DNA of 64,000 nucleotides from positions 124,001 through 188,000 of the forward strand of contig JAKQCX010000005.1 of the NCBI GenBank assembly GCA_029558905.1. Direction: 5' to 3'. The stretch is from Pseudomonadota bacterium (GTDB lineage Bacteria > Pseudomonadota > Gammaproteobacteria > Burkholderiales > Thiobacillaceae). The notes beneath the pieces are model-generated. The model did not search any database, was not told the origin of the DNA, and worked only from the letters and a program-made list of their open reading frames with translations. The translations under genes and the position numbers were made by a program. Positions 43,603 through 51,713 of the stretch are shown here, one piece after another; positions within the stretch are counted from its first letter, which is position 1, and the number at the start of each line of letters is the position of its first letter.

Positions 43603-45154
43603 TTCGCCTGTTCTGCACTTCGGTCCCCGTCTTCCAGCGGGAGTCCGGTACAGCCAGCGCAAGTTCCTCTTGTGGCCGGCGCTGATGTATCGCGTCGTCG
43701 CACCGGAAGTGCGGCCTCGACAGGTCAACATCCTGCAGAAGGCAGTGCTCGGCATGTGTCGCGCGGGCATCACGTTCCCCCCGCGAATCGGCGAGAAGCT
43801 GAGAATCCATGCGGACCTGGCCACGCTCATCCTGTCCGAGCTTCTGCAGAGGGGGCTCATCAAGCAGGACGGACTGCCAACGCCTGCAGGCAACGAGGTG
43901 TTCGAGGCCGAAGCGCTCGACATGAGACCTGCGGTAACCGGGCACGTGTTCCAGGACCCGTGGTCCGGCGATCTCTGGCCACGCTTCGTCCAACGCCTCG
44001 ACTACGCGGAACTGGACCGTCGCGAGAACGGCTTTCCGGATCTGATTCTGGGCACCAAAGGTAAGCCGCGACGAGAGCGGGCCTTCATGTGCCGACCGCT
44101 CGACCCCTCGGTTCCGCCGGCGCCAGATGTGCGGCAAATACTGCGGGCGACCCGGCGGCACAAGTCGGCCCTGCGCAATTCCGAGTCCTTCGAGTCGGCC
44201 GATGAGGACGAGCACCTCGACCTGGACGCAGGTCCGGTGCTCGAGCGAATCTCGCTGGTAGACGACACACCGACTCCGGTCTTCCTGTCCACCTTCATCT
44301 ATCTGGTCGAGAACGAGCAAACCGGAGACTGGCACGCGTGCGATCCCTTCGGGCTGGGAGAGAGCCCGGCCCTCAGACGCGCCGTCGAGCGCGAACTCGC
44401 GCACTTCCCAAGGCTTCGCGAAACGGTCGAGGCCCTCGTTGGTTCGTCCCTGGACGCGCAGGCAGAGAAGCAGCGGGGATGGATCGCCGAAGTAAGGGCG
44501 CTCGCTACTTCGAATCTCGAGCGAAAACTCACGGTCAACGCGCGCGACCTGCCAGAGTTCGAGCAGCTGCTTCAGCTGGAGATGGCCTATGTGGACGCGC
44601 AATTGCTTGGCGACGCGTGTCCTGAGCAGCGTCTGAGAGATCTCCTGGGCGCGGCGAGAAGAGTCCTTGAATCGTCGTTCCGATCGATAGCGGCGCGCTT
44701 TCCGCCTGGCGACGTGTGGCGTCACGTCTACTTCAAAGACAAGAGCGGCAAGGATCGTCCGGTCCAGGATCAGATCTATGTCTCGAGCGTCTATGAAGCT
44801 CGCGCCGCCGCTCTCGGCTTCAAGACTCCGCTGCCAGCTGCTCTGGGGGGAACCCGACCGAATCACCTGAAGGCGGCGTGTTACGAGTCCGGCTGGAGGC
44901 TTCGCGGCGCGATCGTCGCCGCAATGATGGTTGCGACTGATAGGCCCGATCACCCGCTTGTCCGGGCAGCGAAGCGTCGGCCAGAGCTCATCGAGGATCT
45001 GGACCAGGTCGCAACGATGGCCGGTGATGCCATACATGCTGGTGACAGCAGTCTGGAGCTTGCGGCGATATCTCCGGTGATCGATTCGGTCTACAGGTCC
45101 GTTGCCATCCTCGGCGGGATCGACGTTGGCGCGACACAACTGCTAGGGGGCTAG
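43580..45154 (+). CDS. Unrecognised 524-residue protein in the TerY-P operon
   Basis: Starts at the ATG at 43580 with AGGGG five bases before it, overlapping the helicase by 23 bp; the longer frame from 43493 is unlikely. The N-terminus (LFQLDSPVLHFGPRLPAGVR) is beta-rich. About 60-105 looks like a winged helix (LTFPPRIG... to ...LSELLQRGLIKQDG). Conserved-looking stretches YSQRKFLLWPALMYRV and RHVYFKDKSGKDRPVQDQIY follow. No catalytic signature is recognised. Position between the SF1 helicase and the McrB-like motor suggests a DNA-recognition or adaptor subunit. Confidence 0.6.
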   Translation: MAALFQLDSPVLHFGPRLPAGVRYSQRKFLLWPALMYRVVAPEVRPRQVNILQKAVLGMCRAGITFPPRIGEKLRIHADLATLILSELLQRGLIKQDGLPTPAGNEVFEAEALDMRPAVTGHVFQDPWSGDLWPRFVQRLDYAELDRRENGFPDLILGTKGKPRRERAFMCRPLDPSVPPAPDVRQILRATRRHKSALRNSESFESADEDEHLDLDAGPVLERISLVDDTPTPVFLSTFIYLVENEQTGDWHACDPFGLGESPALRRAVERELAHFPRLRETVEALVGSSLDAQAEKQRGWIAEVRALATSNLERKLTVNARDLPEFEQLLQLEMAYVDAQLLGDACPEQRLRDLLGAARRVLESSFRSIAARFPPGDVWRHVYFKDKSGKDRPVQDQIYVSSVYEARAAALGFKTPLPAALGGTRPNHLKAACYESGWRLRGAIVAAMMVATDRPDHPLVRAAKRRPELIEDLDQVATMAGDAIHAGDSSLELAAISPVIDSVYRSVAILGGIDVGATQLLGG

Positions 45155-45161
45155 TTACACG

Positions 45162-47612
45162 ATGGCGACGCACAAGAACAAGCACAGGCAGATTCCACAG
45201 CAGAACCAGAAGCCGGCGCCGTCAACCGAAGGCGCCGCTGGCAATTCACCCACCAGCGGGCCGGTGACCGCTGCGGACATCACGACCCCGGGAACGGCGA
45301 TCGAGGCGATCAGCAAGGTCCATTCGCAAGCGCTGGAGACGGCCACAGAAGGAGACATCGAGGCCGCGACGAAGGCCGCTCCAGCTGGCACCGACGGCCT
45401 GGATATCGTGAAGGCCGCGCGCGACCTCTGGGAAGCAAATGAACTTTGCAGGGCGCGAGCGGAGCGGATGTCGCGTCTCGAAGAGGGCGAACGGGCTCTC
45501 AAGGAATCGCAAGACCTGTTGGCCCAGGAGCAGGCCCAGCTTGCCGTCGACCGGAAAGCGCTCGAAGAGCGGGAATCGTCGCTCAAGGTCAAGGAGGAGG
45601 AGGTTCGGGAACGGGAGGACGGGCTTCGCGTCCGCGAGCTGAACGCAGAGGCCGGGTTTGCGGCGGAACGCCGCGTCTCCCTTCAACTTCTCGACCAGGA
45701 AGCGGCCGCCGTCCGGGAAGAACTATCTCGGGCGCGCGGTTTGATCTCTGCGGAGCGCGCTGATTGGGACGCGCGCTGGCGGCAAGAGGACCAGAGGGTC
45801 AGGGCGGAACTCGAGCAACTGAGGCGCGAGCAGGCTGAGCAACATGCGGCGTCGGTGGGTGAGTTGGACGAGCAGAGGCGGCAGTTCGAAACTGAAGCCT
45901 CGCAGACGCGTGCAGCCCTGAAGAAGCAACAGGCTCAACTCGATGTTCGCGAAGACCTGCTGCGGGAGGATCGTGAGGCATTCGATCTTCGAGTAAAGCA
46001 GCGTGCAGGTGCCGCGCTCGAAGAGGCAGAGGCGAAGTACCGCGACTTGGAAGCTCGTCTCGCGGCAGCGCGAAAGGAGCGCGACAGTCTGTACGAGAGA
46101 TTGCGAGAGCGCGAAGAGGCGGAACGTGCTCTTGGCAACCGACCGCTCGACCAGGTCAAACGGGAACTCGACGCCCTGATCAAGGAGAACAAGTCCCTGG
46201 CCGATCGCCTTGCCAAGCGCCCGAGCGAGGACATGGTGGCGCGCCTAGAAATGCTGGAGCGCTCACAGGAAGAGTGGGAAGCGGATCGTGCGCGACTCTC
46301 CCAGGAGCTGATGGCCAGCCGCGCCTCGGTCGCCCGATCGGCGATTGCCGTCACCGAACTCGAGTCGCTCCGGGATCAGAAGGCCGCACTAGAGACCGGG
46401 AGGGACTTGCTGCAGGCCGCCCTGGAGGAACTCCGGAAGGACGTCGACGAACGCATTCGGCGGTCCGACGGGGTCAGCCCCTTCCCGTCATGCAGTCAGA
46501 TGGATGGCGACGACGCCCTTCAGGGCCGCGTGCCGATGTTCGACGAGATTCCGGATCTGGCTGCGTTCTGCGGCGACCTGCAGAACCGAGTCGCCTTCGA
46601 TCCGACGTCGGGCAAGGAGCTGTACTACTCCCTGTCCGACATTCGCTGCTTTCTCGCCGGCATGGCGATGAGCAGGCTCCATCTTCTACAGGGAATCAGC
46701 GGGACCGGGAAGACGAGCCTGCCCCTAGCCTTTGCTCGCGCCCTGGGTGCCGGGGCCGCCCTCATCGAGGTGCAGGCCGGGTGGAGGGATCGCCAGGATC
46801 TCATTGGTCATTTCAACGCGTTCGAGCGGCGTTTCTACGAGTCCGAGTTTCTGCAGGCGCTCTACAAGGCTCAGTGCCCGCGCTACGCGGATGGCGTCTT
46901 CATCGTCGTTCTGGACGAGATGAATCTCTCGCACCCGGAGCAGTACTTCGCCGACTTGCTTTCCGCGCTGGAGCAAGACCCGCAGTATCAGAAGCTGGAT
47001 CTGATGACTGCCGCTGTGGAGCCGGCGCCAGCCCTGCTTCAGAACGGTCGGACCCTTCCGCTGCCGCAAAACGTCTGGTTCGTTGGTACGGCGAACCACG
47101 ATGAGACGACCAAGGACTTCGCGGACAAGACCTACGATCGCGCTCACGTGATGGAACTTCCGCGCCATCGGGAATCGTTCAAACCCAAGAAGACGAGGGC
47201 ACGTGCTCCGGTATCGCTCGCGACTTTGAAGGGTGCATTCGAAGCAGCGCAGAACGCGTACCAGCAGCAAGCGGCTGCAGCGTATCGATTCGTGGACGCC
47301 CAGTTCGCCGAGATCTTGGGGCGCCGATTCCGGGTCGGCTGGGGCAATCGCCTGGAACGACAGATGCTCAACTTCGTTCCTGTCGTCCTGGCCGCCGGCG
47401 GCACCATGACCGAGGCCGTGGACCATATCCTGGCCACGAAATTGCTACGCAAGATTCGCGATCGGCACGATACGCGACCGGAAGACCTCGAGGCTCTGCG
47501 CCTGGCGGTCGAAGAGGCATGGCCCCGTCTCGGCTCGCAGGGTGAGCCGGTGAAGTCGACCAGCATCGTTCGGGCGGAGCTGCGGCGTTTGGGCGCCGAT
47601 GAAGCTGAATGA
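45162..47612 (+). CDS. McrB-like AAA+ NTPase with long coiled coil
   Basis: 816 residues. After a low-complexity N-terminus comes a very long coiled coil (about 85-440, rich in E, R, L). The AAA+ domain follows, with Walker A LLQGISGTGKTSLPLAFA (near 505-522) and Walker B FIVVLDEMNLSHPEQYFADL (near 578-597), both typical of McrB-type GTPases, and WFVGTANHDETTKDF as sensor I. McrB hexamers power DNA cleavage by McrC in modification-dependent restriction. It overlaps the DUF2357/McrC-like gene by 4 bp. The coiled coil replaces the usual DNA-binding domain of McrB. Confidence 0.88.
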   Translation: MATHKNKHRQIPQQNQKPAPSTEGAAGNSPTSGPVTAADITTPGTAIEAISKVHSQALETATEGDIEAATKAAPAGTDGLDIVKAARDLWEANELCRARAERMSRLEEGERALKESQDLLAQEQAQLAVDRKALEERESSLKVKEEEVREREDGLRVRELNAEAGFAAERRVSLQLLDQEAAAVREELSRARGLISAERADWDARWRQEDQRVRAELEQLRREQAEQHAASVGELDEQRRQFETEASQTRAALKKQQAQLDVREDLLREDREAFDLRVKQRAGAALEEAEAKYRDLEARLAAARKERDSLYERLREREEAERALGNRPLDQVKRELDALIKENKSLADRLAKRPSEDMVARLEMLERSQEEWEADRARLSQELMASRASVARSAIAVTELESLRDQKAALETGRDLLQAALEELRKDVDERIRRSDGVSPFPSCSQMDGDDALQGRVPMFDEIPDLAAFCGDLQNRVAFDPTSGKELYYSLSDIRCFLAGMAMSRLHLLQGISGTGKTSLPLAFARALGAGAALIEVQAGWRDRQDLIGHFNAFERRFYESEFLQALYKAQCPRYADGVFIVVLDEMNLSHPEQYFADLLSALEQDPQYQKLDLMTAAVEPAPALLQNGRTLPLPQNVWFVGTANHDETTKDFADKTYDRAHVMELPRHRESFKPKKTRARAPVSLATLKGAFEAAQNAYQQQAAAAYRFVDAQFAEILGRRFRVGWGNRLERQMLNFVPVVLAAGGTMTEAVDHILATKLLRKIRDRHDTRPEDLEALRLAVEEAWPRLGSQGEPVKSTSIVRAELRRLGADEAE

Positions 47613-49849
47613 CGTATAGGTTCATCGACAGGTTGCTCGGACATGCCAGTGATGTCCAGGCGGGGGATCTGGTCCTCGGCAGATTCATGGTCGAGCCGCT
47701 GGGCGATGACTCCACCTTCTGGAACTCCGTTGCCATAGCGGAGCCCAGCTTCTGCGTCCCCGATCTCCGAGGGCACTGGCAGTTGATGGAACCGGGTCGC
47801 GAGCGAGTCGAAGGAACGATGTCGCGAGCGCAGGTTCTGGACCGGCTGGATGTAACGAGCATTCTGGATGTCGGAAACAGCGTCAGAGAGGTTCTCTCGT
47901 CGGGCGGCACTTGGCTGGATGCGCTCGACGTGTCTCCCCTGGTTCCGGGAATGTCTGAGCGAGCGGAACTGCAGGAGTTCGAGAAGTTGCTCGCGGACCG
48001 TCTCGGCCATCTCGTCGAAGTCTGTCAGCGACCCCGGACCCACCTCAGGGTGGAGGTCGAAAGAACAGCGGTGGCTAGGGCCCGGCGGCTTGCAACGCAG
48101 GCCCCCAGCTATCTCGCAGCGCATACCGAGGATTGGGACCGCCCGACTCTGCGTGCCGTCATACCCAAGCGCATCCTCTCGTTGGTCCGAGAGGACCAAT
48201 TCGATATCTACGAGAACAGGGTCGCTGTCCGTCTCGTCGATCATCTGGACGCGTACCTCTCACGGCGCGTGAACGAGGTCGCCAGGCTGCTTCGCCTATT
48301 CAACGAAGTCGGGGATCACAGCTCCACGGCAGGACAGGGCTCCCACTGGCGGCAGAAGCGGGTCTACCAACTCTGGGGCGACTCGCTCGATGCCGGAGAG
48401 GCCCGCCGCAAGGCCGAGCGCACCCTCGAGCACCTGAAGTTGCTGAAGTACTCGGTTTCTGGCCTGATGGACTCAGTGCTGTATCGCGAGGTGCCGCGGC
48501 GCGCGTTCGTGAGCACGACACTGACGATGACGAACATCCTCGCGAACGACGTCCACTACCGCAGGGTGGCGGAAGTCTGGTTGGCTTGGGCAAGGCTCGG
48601 GCTCGAGCAGTCCCCTAGACCGGACAAGTACTTCGAGGAGATGCAGGAGCTCTGCCGCTGCTTCGGAGGGCTTTCGCTCCTGCTCGTCATCAGAGGGCTG
48701 AGCCAGCTCGGTATCGACCCCGTGGACCTCTCGCAGGCTCTCGAAGGAAATGAGATCGACCTTGAAGGGCGGGGCACCCGAGCTCGACTCTCCTGGTCAT
48801 TGACCGACGGCACATTGCGCCTTGCGGTCGACGGTGCGAAGCCCTTGAGAATCGTTCCGATCCCCGCGTCGGTCGCGATGTTCGATGACGAGAATCTGGC
48901 CAGATTGATCCGTGATGCCGATGAGGCCGCGACCCAACAAGAGATCACGCTGGTTCTCTATCCGAGTCCTTCGTCTGAAGCTGCACTTCGGCGCATCGCC
49001 CCTGTCCATGCGCATCGATTGAATGCTCTTTCGCACGAGGTCGCCGAGCGAGGACGGGGACGTGCAGGATTCCTGCCGGTCTCGCCATGGGACTTGTCCA
49101 GCGTCGAGCGCGTCGCGCGTGAGCTTCGATGGGTGATCACGGCGCCGAGGTTCCTTGCTTATCCGCCGGTCCTGGCCGCTCCGCCAATACCCAACATCGC
49201 GGACAGCGCGGCGTGGATCGAGACCACCGGCGCCGGCGTGGTCGTTACGCGCGCGCCTGAAGTGCATGAGGATCTCCGCCTTACGGAGCGGCTAGCCGCT
49301 CTGCGGAAGCGGCTCGAGGCTCTGGAGGACGAGCACGAGGACGTATCCCAGCAGCTACGACTGGCGGTCCGAGATGGCGGTGCGAGCGGGCCGCTGAACG
49401 CTCGCAAGAAGGCGTTGAATGCCTCAATCACTGACCTTAGATCGCAGATCGATTCCCTGGCCGACTTTTCGAAAGCACTGGACGCCGCCATCGGACTCGT
49501 GAAATCGCTGCTTTCTTGCCCAACCTGCGGGACCATCGCCGACCCGAGGCGAGACTTCACGGCCGGCCGTGGGCATCGTTTCTCCTGTGTGTGCCCCGAT
49601 TGCGCCACTGAGTGGGGGACGGAGGCGTGCCCGACCTGCAAGGCGTGGATTCCCACCTTGATGCCTGCCGTGAGTTCTTTGGCCGCGCAGGACTCGGCGG
49701 TGGGGTGGCTGGATCGCTTCCTTGGAGCGGATGTCCTTGCCGTCCCCTATAAGACCGAAGATGGCGCTGTGAGCTTTGTGTGTCCGTCATGCGGGCATGG
49801 CGGCAAGGCTTACATGGCATCGACGGAGCCTCCCGATGACCGGCTGTGA
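47609..49849 (+). CDS. DUF2357/McrC-like partner protein with C-terminal zinc ribbons
   Basis: 746 residues. DUF2357 is suggested by EDQFDIYENRVAVRLVDHLD (near 195-215), the signature found in McrC-like partners of McrB ATPases. A short coiled coil (about 560-625, LAALRKRLEALEDEHEDVSQ) precedes cysteine clusters CPTCG, CVCPDC, CPTC and CPSCG between about 637 and 735. I do not see the PD-(D/E)xK nuclease core that McrC proteins carry, although it may be too diverged to recognise. Coupling to the McrB-like gene supports a motor-effector pair. Confidence 0.75.
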   Translation: MTYRFIDRLLGHASDVQAGDLVLGRFMVEPLGDDSTFWNSVAIAEPSFCVPDLRGHWQLMEPGRERVEGTMSRAQVLDRLDVTSILDVGNSVREVLSSGGTWLDALDVSPLVPGMSERAELQEFEKLLADRLGHLVEVCQRPRTHLRVEVERTAVARARRLATQAPSYLAAHTEDWDRPTLRAVIPKRILSLVREDQFDIYENRVAVRLVDHLDAYLSRRVNEVARLLRLFNEVGDHSSTAGQGSHWRQKRVYQLWGDSLDAGEARRKAERTLEHLKLLKYSVSGLMDSVLYREVPRRAFVSTTLTMTNILANDVHYRRVAEVWLAWARLGLEQSPRPDKYFEEMQELCRCFGGLSLLLVIRGLSQLGIDPVDLSQALEGNEIDLEGRGTRARLSWSLTDGTLRLAVDGAKPLRIVPIPASVAMFDDENLARLIRDADEAATQQEITLVLYPSPSSEAALRRIAPVHAHRLNALSHEVAERGRGRAGFLPVSPWDLSSVERVARELRWVITAPRFLAYPPVLAAPPIPNIADSAAWIETTGAGVVVTRAPEVHEDLRLTERLAALRKRLEALEDEHEDVSQQLRLAVRDGGASGPLNARKKALNASITDLRSQIDSLADFSKALDAAIGLVKSLLSCPTCGTIADPRRDFTAGRGHRFSCVCPDCATEWGTEACPTCKAWIPTLMPAVSSLAAQDSAVGWLDRFLGADVLAVPYKTEDGAVSFVCPSCGHGGKAYMASTEPPDDRL

Positions 49850-49885
49850 AGCAGAGGCTGGAACGACGGAGCAGGTAACCACAAC

Positions 49886-50386
49886 ATGACAGCTCAGATC
49901 GCCGAAAGGCTTCGCTATCAGGGGGAGGATGTGGCGATGTGCACCAACCCCCTGAGCGACTTCTTCGCCATGGGTGGGTTCAACCCGCGATTCGAGTCGA
50001 ACTCCACCGCCCTATGGCGCGGTTATGTCGGGCGATGGGAGATCGTCGATGGCAGGCTCTATCTGGTCGAGCTGCACGGGACCCTGGAGGACGGAACCGA
50101 AGCGTCCGTTGCCACCATCTTCCCGGACTTCCCCGACAGAGTCTTCGCGCACTGGTACTCCGGCACGATTCGCATTCCGCAGGGCAAGCAGCTCGAGTAC
50201 GTTCACATGGGCTACGGCAGCACGTTCGAACGAGACCTGTTCCTGGACGTGGAGCGTGGTGTCGTGAAGAGCACCCGGGTACGCCACAACGGAACCGCAG
50301 AGTCCGAGAGCGCACCTGATGGCTACGACGTTGGGGCCATGGCCGTGTTCCCTCGGTCCAAGAAGGACGATGCGGAGGGCGCGTGA
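49886..50386 (+). CDS. Hypothetical protein at the end of the TerY-P operon
   Basis: 166 residues. Tryptophan- and aspartate-rich beta segments (STALWRGYVGRWEIVDGRLY, PDRVFAHWYSGTIRIPQGK, EYVHMGYGSTFERDLFLDV) suggest a compact beta fold. No cysteines of note apart from one near the start, and no membrane segment. It follows the DUF2357-like gene after 36 bp and overlaps the next gene (GTGA). Function is unknown; by position it may be an accessory or immunity protein. Confidence 0.6.
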   Translation: MTAQIAERLRYQGEDVAMCTNPLSDFFAMGGFNPRFESNSTALWRGYVGRWEIVDGRLYLVELHGTLEDGTEASVATIFPDFPDRVFAHWYSGTIRIPQGKQLEYVHMGYGSTFERDLFLDVERGVVKSTRVRHNGTAESESAPDGYDVGAMAVFPRSKKDDAEGA

Positions 50387-50994
50387 TCTACCTGTATTGG
50401 TACCTGGGGATCGGCGTCGCGGTTCTTGCCGTTGTCTTCGGCGCGCACCAGCTGACAAAGAAGGACGAGCCGGAGTCCCTTCGTGACCTTCTCGATGCCG
50501 TCAACCCTGACCGCAGGAAGCTCTCGTACCGCATCCTGAACAACGTGGTGGCTCCGGTGCTTGCCGCCGTTGCTGTCGTAGTCGTCTGGCCCGCTGCCCT
50601 CTACATGAAGGGCAAGGAGATCGTCGGGAAGAAGAGCGAGTCGGCGCTGGACGAAGAGCGTGAGTTTGCGGTGGAGCGCACTCACCTGCAGGAGCGTCTG
50701 ACCGTTCTGCAGATCGAGGCCCGCGAGGTGGTCGCGGATCCGTTGGGTGCGGTCCCAGATCTGCCATTCGGCCACCTGAATGCAGCTTGGAAGACCTTCG
50801 TTGAAGAAGTCGGAGCGGACGATGAACTTTGGTCGCTCGGACGGCATCGTGACGGTAAAATTCATGGCGAAAATGCGATTCGCGACAATGGCTTAGGGCG
50901 TTCGATGCCCAGCCTTCCCAGGTGCCTCCCTGACCAACATGGACCCGCATCAACGGCGGCGGGAACGGTCGCGGGAGTCGATAGATGCCGATAG
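50383..50994 (+). CDS. Small membrane protein with an altered C-terminus at the island edge
   Basis: 203 residues from a GTG overlapping the previous stop. Two hydrophobic segments, LYWYLGIGVAVLAVVFGAHQ (about 3-22) and VVAPVLAAVAVVVVWPAALY (about 54-73), predict a membrane hairpin, followed by a charged helix. From about residue 155 (GRHRDGKIHGENAI) the reading frame runs into the TGACGGTA arm repeats of the island end. The last 50 residues look like non-coding readthrough. The original stop may have been lost when the island end formed. Confidence 0.55.
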   Translation: MIYLYWYLGIGVAVLAVVFGAHQLTKKDEPESLRDLLDAVNPDRRKLSYRILNNVVAPVLAAVAVVVVWPAALYMKGKEIVGKKSESALDEEREFAVERTHLQERLTVLQIEAREVVADPLGAVPDLPFGHLNAAWKTFVEEVGADDELWSLGRHRDGKIHGENAIRDNGLGRSMPSLPRCLPDQHGPASTAAGTVAGVDRCR

Positions 50995-51107
50995 ATCTCG
51001 AAAGCTAGCCATCGTGGACGCGCCGACTGTTCTCGATAGATGTCGATCGATGGTGAAAGCTGCGCTCGGGGATCCCACTCGAAGTGACGGTACTTCTGAC
51101 GGTAAAA
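50850..51107. repeat. TGACGGTA arm-type repeats inside the right island end
   Basis: TGACGGTA copies occur at 50850 (TGACGGTAAAATTC, shared with 20871), 51085 and 51097. The last two are 12 bp apart, exactly as at 20725 and 20737. GATAGATG/GATCGAT repeats lie between. Orientation is the same at both ends, with the arms inside the direct repeats. Confidence 0.65.
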
Positions 51108-51137
51108 CAACCGCGGTTCGAGCTGTTCGTCAAGCCC

Positions 51138-51163
51138 ATCAACGACTTACAGAAGCCGTTGAT
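51138..51163. repeat. Inverted repeat next to the right direct repeat
   Basis: ATCAACG (51138-51144) and CGTTGAT (51157-51163) are separated by 12 bp and end four bases before the 52-bp repeat. The left counterpart (20567-20592) has the same geometry, but with A/T in place of G/C at the innermost pair, so the pairing is preserved while the bases differ. Confidence 0.55.
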
Positions 51164-51167
51164 GATT

Positions 51168-51219
51168 GAGTGGGAATGATTCGGCGTCTTTCAGGGTCGA
51201 TCGAGATCGATCGAAAAGT
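51168..51219 (+). repeat. Right copy of the 52-bp direct repeat (candidate attR core)
   Basis: Identical to 20597-20648 over 52 bases in the same orientation. The sequence diverges immediately after (AGGCCTAGGG), where chromosomal or older mobile DNA begins. Confidence 0.85.
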
Positions 51220-51244
51220 AGGCCTAGGGAAGCGCTGAACAAAT

Positions 51245-51560
51245 GCTGATTTCAACGCATCCCCGGGGTAAAAAACGCGCGGCGAGCACGAATTTGCGCG
51301 GGGCAGGTCAGACAGCGCCGGCCGCGTGAAGTAGCGGCACAACTGCTCCAGCCGCTTGCGGTCGTCCGCCTCGATCCGCACCGCGGCAGCGGGTCGCCCC
51401 ACAGCAGCGTGGCCACGGTCTTGCCGGCGTTGTCCTTCAGCGGCAGCTTGAAGCGGCCGCCGGCCTCGTTCAGATACTTCATGCCGGTCCTTTTCGCATC
51501 GCGGGTCGCGATGATGCCCACACGCGGCGCGATCGCTGTTATGGTCGGCCCTGCTGCGGC
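51245..51560 (-). pseudogene. Decayed transposase-like remnant next to the island
   Basis: The leftward strand encodes AVRIEADDRKRLEQLCRY followed by FTRPALSDLP, a segment I recognise from IS91-type (Y2) transposases. It is out of frame with the sequence before it (KYLNEAGGRFKLPLKDNAGK, from a different source). No complete open frame or IS end is visible, so this is a fragment assembled by successive insertions. Nothing functional is expected. The 51220-51713 interval has no other supportable gene. Confidence 0.5.
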
Positions 51561-51713
51561 GGCACGTTGTCGGCCGCAGCACACCCCTGCGGCCGAGCAC
51601 GGGCCGACTGGCGTGGTTCGCGTGCGGGGCGCTTCAGTGTGCCGTGCTTGGGCTTCGTGAGTGGCTCGCCGATGGCCGTCATCAGAACTGCAACGACGGA
51701 GCGACTCCACCCG

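Larger units (their letters stand above)
20597..51219. mobile_element. Integrase-bearing genomic island flanked by 52-bp direct repeats
   Basis: A perfect 52-bp direct repeat lies at 20597-20648 and 51168-51219. A tyrosine integrase begins 257 bp inside the left copy. TGACGGTA repeats occur just inside both ends. The 30.6-kb interior consists of conflict-type cargo (helicase-like operon, AbiE-like pair, CARF-controlled operon) plus decayed ICE genes. Gene content changes sharply at both boundaries: ICE genes to the left and chromosomal genes to the right. The repeats are not part of a recognisable tRNA gene. Confidence 0.85.

Noticed and set aside
43589..45139. 516-codon minus-strand frame opposite the 524-residue operon gene
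   Set aside because: The plus-strand frame has a ribosome-binding site and operon overlaps; the antisense frame has neither and shows no motif.
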